From: Cryobacterium glaciale
GTDB taxonomy: Bacteria > Actinomycetota > Actinomycetes > Actinomycetales > Microbacteriaceae
NCBI RefSeq assembly: GCF_004402535.1
Contig: NZ_SOEY01000023.1
Span: 50,412 to 114,411 of the forward strand
DNA length: 64,000 nt
Direction: 5' to 3'
Position 1 is the first letter of the stretch; each line of letters opens with the position of its first letter. A model generated the notes under the pieces. That model was not told where the DNA came from. It was given only the letters and a program-made list of their open reading frames with translations, and did no database searches. The translations under genes were made by a program, and so were the position numbers. Below, piece by piece: positions 59,283 to 64,000 of this stretch.

Positions 59283-60026
59283 GCCCCGGCGGTTTAGTCG
59301 GTAGCCCACGCCGCGCACCGTTTTAATTCGATCGGCGGGCCCGATCTTTCTGCGCAGGTTCGCCACGTGCACCTCAAGGGAGCGCTTGTCGGCGTGCGTC
59401 ACGAGTCCGCTCGCGTAGCTTTCGCCGCGCAACTCGAGAATCAACTCGGACTTGCTGTGCACCTGGTCGACGCGTTGCAGCAGCCGCGCGAGCAGGTCGA
59501 ATTCACTGCGGGTCAGCACAACGGATGCCCCCTCCACCTCCACCACGCGCCGCGCCGGGTCGAGGCGCAGACCGTCGTGGTGCAGCCATCCGCTTGACTC
59601 GAGCCCCGGCGAGCCCTCGAACGACGTCGACTCGACCGGGCCGAGCCCGGCCACGGCCGGCGCTCGCCGCAGCACCGCGTCGATGCGGGCGCGCAGCTCG
59701 CCGGTGCGAAACGGCTTGGCGACGAAGTCGTCGGCGCCGGCGCTGAGGCCGCGCACGACGTCGATCTCAGCGGACCGCGCCGAGATCATGATGATGCTGC
59801 TCCCGGTGATCCGGCGAATGCGCTTGAGGGTTTCGAAGCCGTCCATGCCGGGCATGTTCACGTCGAGGGTCGTGAGCATCGGGGCGTGGATGCGTACGAG
59901 CTCGACGCCCTCAGCGCCGGTGTCGGTGAGCTTCACCTCGAAGCCTGCCTCGATGAGAATGGCCTCGATCACCTCGCCCACATCAGCGTCGTCTTCGATG
60001 ACCACCGCGATGCGGTCAGAATTCAC
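59274..60026 (-). CDS. OmpR/PhoB-family response regulator
   Basis: A 250-residue regulator. The receiver domain (residues 5-118) has acidic pocket EDD, phosphorylated Asp in TTLDVNMPGMDGFETL and Lys in VAKPFRTGEL. The winged-helix domain has VEGASVVLTRSEFDLLARLL, HADKRSLEVHVANLRRKIG and VRGVGYRLNR. GTG 60026, after GGGGG, seems the better start; a GTG at 60056 would add ten residues. The histidine kinase gene lies upstream on the same strand, 151 bases away. Confidence 0.93.
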   Translation of the reverse strand: MNSDRIAVVIEDDADVGEVIEAILIEAGFEVKLTDTGAEGVELVRIHAPMLTTLDVNMPGMDGFETLKRIRRITGSSIIMISARSAEIDVVRGLSAGADDFVAKPFRTGELRARIDAVLRRAPAVAGLGPVESTSFEGSPGLESSGWLHHDGLRLDPARRVVEVEGASVVLTRSEFDLLARLLQRVDQVHSKSELILELRGESYASGLVTHADKRSLEVHVANLRRKIGPADRIKTVRGVGYRLNRRGVL

Positions 60027-60141
60027 GGTGCCCCCAAGTTTGACTGTTTCTGCCACTGTACCGACACCCTGTCCACCCGCGAAAGTGGGTGAATATATGC
60101 TTCATGTTGCTGAGGCAGCCGTCTGCCCGTTCTCGCGCCCA

Positions 60142-60164
60142 GAGGGCGCTACTTCAGCGCCCTC
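60142..60164. terminator. Hairpin between histidine kinase and response regulator genes
   Basis: GAGGGCGCT and AGCGCCCTC flank ACTTC: a perfect 9-bp stem directly after the kinase gene. It could reduce read-through into the regulator gene, which then may have its own promoter. Confidence 0.65.
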
Positions 60165-60177
60165 GCGCCCACAGACC

Positions 60178-61446
60178 TCAGCGTTGAGGGGCAGCTGCTT
60201 CAGCGCTCAGGTGGCCAGAAAGCTCGAGCGGAAGGGTCAGCTCGAACCGGCTGCCGGCCGGCGATGACTCGACCAAGCGCAGGTCGCCGCCGTGCCGTCG
60301 AGCAATGTCTCGGCTGATGCCAAGGCCCAGCCCCGAGCCCTTCTGCGCCGAGCGCCGCGCCGACTCGGTGCGATAGTACGGCTCGAACACGAGCGCGCGT
60401 TCGGGCGGGGCTATGCCGCATCCGCTGTCGGTGACGGCGAAGGTCACCGTGTCGATCGTGCGGGTCTCGGTCACGACCACAAAGCCGCCGACCCGGTTGT
60501 ATTTGATGGCGTTGGTCAGCAGGTTGTCGAGAACCTGCCGAATACGATTGGGGTCGACCTCGGCCCAAAGCGTGTCGGACGCGATCACGTCGATCGTCAC
60601 CCCGCGCGCATCGGCCGCCGTTCGACTCGCTGCCAGGCAATTCTCGATCAGTGCGCGCAGGTCACTCGGCACGGAGGTGAGCCCCAGCAGCGCCGGGCCC
60701 GTGCTGCGCGCGAGCAGCAGGTCGGCGAGAATCGACTCCATCTGCTCGGCGTTGCGCACGATCACTCCGGCCCGCCGCGCAACCGTCTGCGGCTGCTCGC
60801 TCGCCTGCTGCACGAGCTCGGCGTTTCCCAGAATGGACGTGAGCGGAGTGCGCAGCTCGTGCACGACCGCCTCGATCAGGTCGTCGCGGGCCCGCACCGC
60901 CTGCTCGGTGAGCACGGTCTGCGCCGCGAGTTGCACCCTTTTTCGACGGATGCGCGCGCCCGACACCCCCGCCGCGCTCGCCAAAATGACCAGGATGAGC
61001 GGATAGGCCACGAGACGGGTGAAGTCGTCGGAACTATAGTCCGCGTAGCCGGCATAGAAACTCTGCGGACTCGTCACCGCCACGAGCACGACGCAAATCG
61101 TGAAGCCCCACGGGCCGAAACTGTAGGCGATCCAGATGATGGGCAGAATCAGCAGCAGCGCGCCGCTCGATTGCTCGGTGAGATCGGCCAGCACGGTCAA
61201 GCGGATGCCCACAATATCTACCAGGGGCAGCGCCAGGGAGAACCTCTGCACCAGAGCATTCTCGCGCCAGACGACCGTTGCTGCCGTGACGAGCGCGATG
61301 AGCCCGGCGCCGGCGGCGTAGGTGCTCGGGTCGAGGGTGTCGGAGCGGGTGAGCACCACCGCCGTGCCCACGACGATCAGCGCCCCGAACACTACGATCT
61401 GAAACTCCAGCAGGGATCGGCCGTAGCCTGCGTACTGTCGCGCCAT
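60178..61446 (-). CDS. Membrane sensor histidine kinase
   Basis: A 422-residue kinase. The N-terminal 170 residues hold five or six membrane helices with short loops and no large outside sensor, followed by a coiled coil. The H-box is VVHELRTPLTSILGN, the N-box LLTNAIKYNRVGG, with DSGCGIAPPE and GSGLGLGISRDIARRHGG (G boxes). It should phosphorylate the response regulator downstream. The signal is unknown and may be sensed within the membrane. Confidence 0.93.
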   Translation of the reverse strand: MARQYAGYGRSLLEFQIVVFGALIVVGTAVVLTRSDTLDPSTYAAGAGLIALVTAATVVWRENALVQRFSLALPLVDIVGIRLTVLADLTEQSSGALLLILPIIWIAYSFGPWGFTICVVLVAVTSPQSFYAGYADYSSDDFTRLVAYPLILVILASAAGVSGARIRRKRVQLAAQTVLTEQAVRARDDLIEAVVHELRTPLTSILGNAELVQQASEQPQTVARRAGVIVRNAEQMESILADLLLARSTGPALLGLTSVPSDLRALIENCLAASRTAADARGVTIDVIASDTLWAEVDPNRIRQVLDNLLTNAIKYNRVGGFVVVTETRTIDTVTFAVTDSGCGIAPPERALVFEPYYRTESARRSAQKGSGLGLGISRDIARRHGGDLRLVESSPAGSRFELTLPLELSGHLSAEAAAPQR

Positions 61447-61589
61447 TTTTCCCCTCCGGATCGTAGCCTAACCATCGAACAGGACAAGAACTGGGCTAAT
61501 CCTGCGGTTTGTACCCCCAAATCTGCCGTAAATCCTGAGGTGGTCCGGTGAGGCTGGATGAACGCAGACGGCCGCTGGAGGATCGCTCA

Positions 61590-62558
61590 ATGAAGAAGGC
61601 ACTCGCCCGATTCGCCGCCGGCGCGGTGACGACGCTGGGGACATCCGTTTTTCTGGCCCGTGGCGCCCACGCGGTCGCTCCGGTCAGTACGAGAGTTTCG
61701 GTGGGAACGCTGCCGTGCGATGTGGCTTTCAGCCCCGACGGCCGCCGTGCCTACGTGGCGAACTCCGTGACGAAAAACGTGTCGGTCGTTGACGTGGCCA
61801 GCGGGCTCGTGGTCGAGATCATCGCGCTTCGGGACTCGCCCCGAACGATTGCGATCAGCCCCGATGGCGCGCATGCCTACGTCACCCTGTCGACGCGCAA
61901 CACCGTAGCGGTCATCGACCTGGCCACCGGCGGCCTCATGGTCCCCATCGATGTCGGCCATTTTCCCAATTCGGTGGCGTTCAGCTGCGGCGTCGCGTAT
62001 GTCACGAATTCCGGCGCCAACAGCGTCTCCGTCATTGATGTCGCGTCGCGCCAGGCGGTGGGATCTGTCGCGGTCGGCAGCGAGCCCCGTGCCCTGGCCT
62101 TCAGCCCGAACGGCACCTGCGCCTACGTGGCCAACTTTCGTGTGGGCACGGTGTCGGTCATCGACGTTCAGGCTGGCGAAGTGTGCCGAACGATCTCCGT
62201 CTCCGGCGGCTTTCCCAGTGCGATCGCGTTCAGCGGGCGCACCGCCTTCGTCGCGCACGGCGGGGGCCAGGTCTCGGTCATCGATGTGGCCACGAGCACG
62301 GTGGCCTCCGTGATCGCCGTGGGCAGCGGACCCTGCGGACTGGCAGTGAGCCCCGACGAAAGCACACTTCTCGTCACCAACCAGAACGATCACACCGTCT
62401 CGGTGGTCGACGTCGCCGCCTGCGCCGTGCGCGACACGATCGCCGTCGGTGTTCGACCGGTCGCGGTGGCGATCAGCCCCGACGGCACGACGGCCTACGT
62501 GGCGGCCTGCGGCGACAGCACCATCTCCGTGATCGACCTCGGGCGGTTGGTTCTCTAG
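61590..62558 (+). CDS. Secreted YVTN-repeat beta-propeller protein
   Basis: A 322-residue exported protein. The signal peptide ends near GAHA, and about seven 40-residue YVTN units follow (CDVAFSPDGRRAYVANSVTK, NVSVVDVASG and similar), making one beta-propeller. ATG 61590 is preceded by GGAGG at the right spacing; a GTG at 61548 is less likely. These proteins bind ligands or surfaces, but no specific function can be assigned. It is a single-gene unit ending in a strong hairpin. Confidence 0.88.
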   Translation: MKKALARFAAGAVTTLGTSVFLARGAHAVAPVSTRVSVGTLPCDVAFSPDGRRAYVANSVTKNVSVVDVASGLVVEIIALRDSPRTIAISPDGAHAYVTLSTRNTVAVIDLATGGLMVPIDVGHFPNSVAFSCGVAYVTNSGANSVSVIDVASRQAVGSVAVGSEPRALAFSPNGTCAYVANFRVGTVSVIDVQAGEVCRTISVSGGFPSAIAFSGRTAFVAHGGGQVSVIDVATSTVASVIAVGSGPCGLAVSPDESTLLVTNQNDHTVSVVDVAACAVRDTIAVGVRPVAVAISPDGTTAYVAACGDSTISVIDLGRLVL

Positions 62559-62628
62559 GTAGCGGCCGGGTGGCTCTCCAGTGGGCGGATGCCCGCCTCG
62601 CCCAATATCGCTCGCGGCACTCGGTACA

Positions 62629-62662
62629 GATGCGGGCACCCCGAGCTAGGGGTGCCCGCATC
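62629..62662 (+). terminator. Strong terminator-like hairpin after the YVTN gene
   Basis: GATGCGGGCACCCC and its exact complement flank a GAGCTA loop (14-bp perfect stem), 70 bases after the stop. Confidence 0.8.
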
Positions 62663-62905
62663 TCGAAGGGGTGCCGCGAGCGCCCGATGTCGTTGGTCGA
62701 GCCCGTCGGGACCGCCATGGCCCAGCGCAAGCCGTCTGCGGATCCCGGCCGTCCCGCCCGGGCCCACTTTATGGCCCCGGGCCCAGTTTCTAAGCTGGGC
62801 CCGCGTTCCGGGCCTGGGCCCCGTCCGCCCTGAGGACCCGGGTGCCAGCCCCACGAACCCACCCGCCTGTAGGGTGGCAAGACCCCCTCGACCGAAAGCC
62901 GCACC
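62663..62905. other. Intergenic DNA with a dispersed repeat copy and a second hairpin
   Basis: No gene is supported. One copy of the second dispersed repeat family lies at 62693-62740 (TTGGTCGAGCCCGTCGGGACC, then GCCCAGCGCAAGCCGTCTGCG in diverged form). GGGCCCAG (62779-62786) and CTGGGCCC (62795-62802) form another stem around TTTCTAAG. Confidence 0.7.
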
Positions 62906-64000
62906 ATGCCTGATCTCGTTCTGCGCTCCGTCCTGCAGCCCGGCGACACCACGCCCTCCGACCTGCACATCGCCGACGGAGTCATCACGCAGATCGTGCC
63001 GGCCACCAAAACGGATGCCCCCACCCTCGACGGCCGCACCGTCATCCCCGGCCTCTGGGACGAACACGTGCACATGACCCAGTGGGCGCTCGCCGGCGCG
63101 CGCATCGACCTCTCCGCGGCTGCGTCTGCACGTGAAGCCCTCGAACTCGTGCGCGCCCAGATCGCCACGAGCGCCAGGCCGACCCCGCTGATCGGCGTAC
63201 GGTTCCGCGATGCGATCTGGGCCGACGCACCCACCCTGCGCGGTCTCGACGAGGTGACGCAGGGGCATCCGACCGCTTTGATCAGCCACGACCTGCACTG
63301 TGTCTGGTTGAACAGTGCGGCTGGCGCGCGGTACGGCGTCAACGTCGACGCGTCCGGCCTGCTGCGCGAACAAGCCGCGTTCGACCTCACGATCGCGCTC
63401 GGCCAGCTGCCCGACGCCGAGGTCGACGCACTCGCCGACCAGGCCGCACACCGCGCCGCCGCCCGCGGCGTGGTCGGAGTCGTCGACTTCGAGATGACCT
63501 GGAACCGCGACGTCTGGCAGCGCCGCATCGCCACCGGATTCGACGCGCTACGAGTCGACGCCGGCATCTACCTCACCGACCTCGACCGCGCCACAGCCGA
63601 GCGGATGCGCACCGGCCAGCCGATCGCAGACACCCGCGGCCTGCTCACTGTGGGCCCGCTCAAGCTGCTCATCGACGGTTCCCTGAACACCCGCACAGCA
63701 TTCTGCGTCGACGAATATCCCGTCGGCGGCCACGGGGTTCTCGCCGTGAGTGAAAATGAGCTCACCGAGATTCTGGTGCGGGCGCGACAGGCCGGGCTCC
63801 TCCCCGCCGTGCATGCCATCGGCGACGCCGCCAACACGGTCGCCCTGAACGCATTCGAGCGCGCCGCCACCACCGACTTCGATCGCGCGACCCGGGCCGG
63901 CAGCGGCCCTGGCAGCGCCGAACTCGCCGCGGCGCGCGCCTCCCTGGCCGCCAACGCCGGCACCGCCCACCGCATCGGCCGCGCCACCACCGCCCACGGC
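62906..64000 (+). CDS. Amidohydrolase family 3 (YtcJ-like), 3' end outside window
   Basis: At least 365 residues are encoded without a stop from ATG 62906 to the window end, at codon position 3. The amidohydrolase metal motif GLWDEHVHMTQW lies near residue 50, followed by LISHDLHCVWLNSAAG, KLLIDGSLNTRTAFC and AVHAIGDAANTVALNAFE (another metal/catalytic His). The family hydrolyses amides or related bonds in varied substrates; YtcJ-like members are the closest by pattern. The C-terminal metal Asp region is not in the window. Confidence 0.88.
   Translation, partial: MPDLVLRSVLQPGDTTPSDLHIADGVITQIVPATKTDAPTLDGRTVIPGLWDEHVHMTQWALAGARIDLSAAASAREALELVRAQIATSARPTPLIGVRFRDAIWADAPTLRGLDEVTQGHPTALISHDLHCVWLNSAAGARYGVNVDASGLLREQAAFDLTIALGQLPDAEVDALADQAAHRAAARGVVGVVDFEMTWNRDVWQRRIATGFDALRVDAGIYLTDLDRATAERMRTGQPIADTRGLLTVGPLKLLIDGSLNTRTAFCVDEYPVGGHGVLAVSENELTEILVRARQAGLLPAVHAIGDAANTVALNAFERAATTDFDRATRAGSGPGSAELAAARASLAANAGTAHRIGRATTAHG

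Overview
The window reads as chromosomal DNA from a high-G+C actinobacterium, most likely a member of the Microbacteriaceae (Cryobacterium/Salinibacterium-like). The evidence is the strong G/C third-position bias, frequent GTG starts, 4-bp gene overlaps, actinobacterial surface proteins with an LAxTG-type sorting signal, and a very frequent GCGGATGCC nonamer. The genus is an inference. I saw no rRNA, tRNA or CRISPR array.

Layout. 1-4.5 kb: ribose/fructose-type ABC importer (end of the binding protein, permease, single-domain ATPase) with two ketose 3-epimerase-like TIM barrels and a P-loop sugar kinase-like protein. 4.7-5.7 kb: membrane acyltransferase. 6.0-15.6 kb: DeoR regulator, a second ribose-type ABC importer with a DUF2291 protein, zinc alcohol dehydrogenase and HAD phosphatase, then divergent araB-araD. 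Together these suggest uptake and catabolism of rare ketoses or pentitols (oxidation, 3-epimerisation, phosphorylation, 4-epimerisation to xylulose 5-phosphate).

15.8-26.6 kb: the most unusual part. An integrase-N/receiver-like fusion precedes a tight array: small membrane protein, lidless Hsp70, two membrane J-like proteins that both lack HPD, a GrpE-like protein, a three-module FtsK/EccC-like ATPase with one intact module, a tail-anchored coiled-coil protein, a WXG100-sized helical protein, and a protein ending in an ADP-ribosyltransferase domain with R, TS and ExE motifs. I propose it as a chaperone-linked, type VII-like toxin delivery or defence system.

26.6-34.2 kb: dispersed repeats, an ATPase, a GIY-YIG protein, two leucine-rich-repeat surface proteins and a DUF4230-like protein. 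34.2-50.2 kb: surface polysaccharide cluster with PglF/PglE/PglC-like and CapE/CapF/CapG (UDP-FucNAc) enzymes, glycosyltransferases, flippase, polymerase and a DUF4012 protein. The middle (about 37-48 kb) is visibly more A+T-rich, suggesting transfer. 50.2-55.8 kb: accessory cassette with a TIGR04255/HTH/unknown trio, an HTH plus Fic pair whose Fic motif has Gln in place of the catalytic His, an aminotransferase remnant, and a Phd/PIN toxin-antitoxin pair. 55.8-64 kb: polar amino acid ABC importer with an acetamidase/formamidase, a two-component system, a secreted YVTN beta-propeller protein, and the start of an amidohydrolase cut by the window end.
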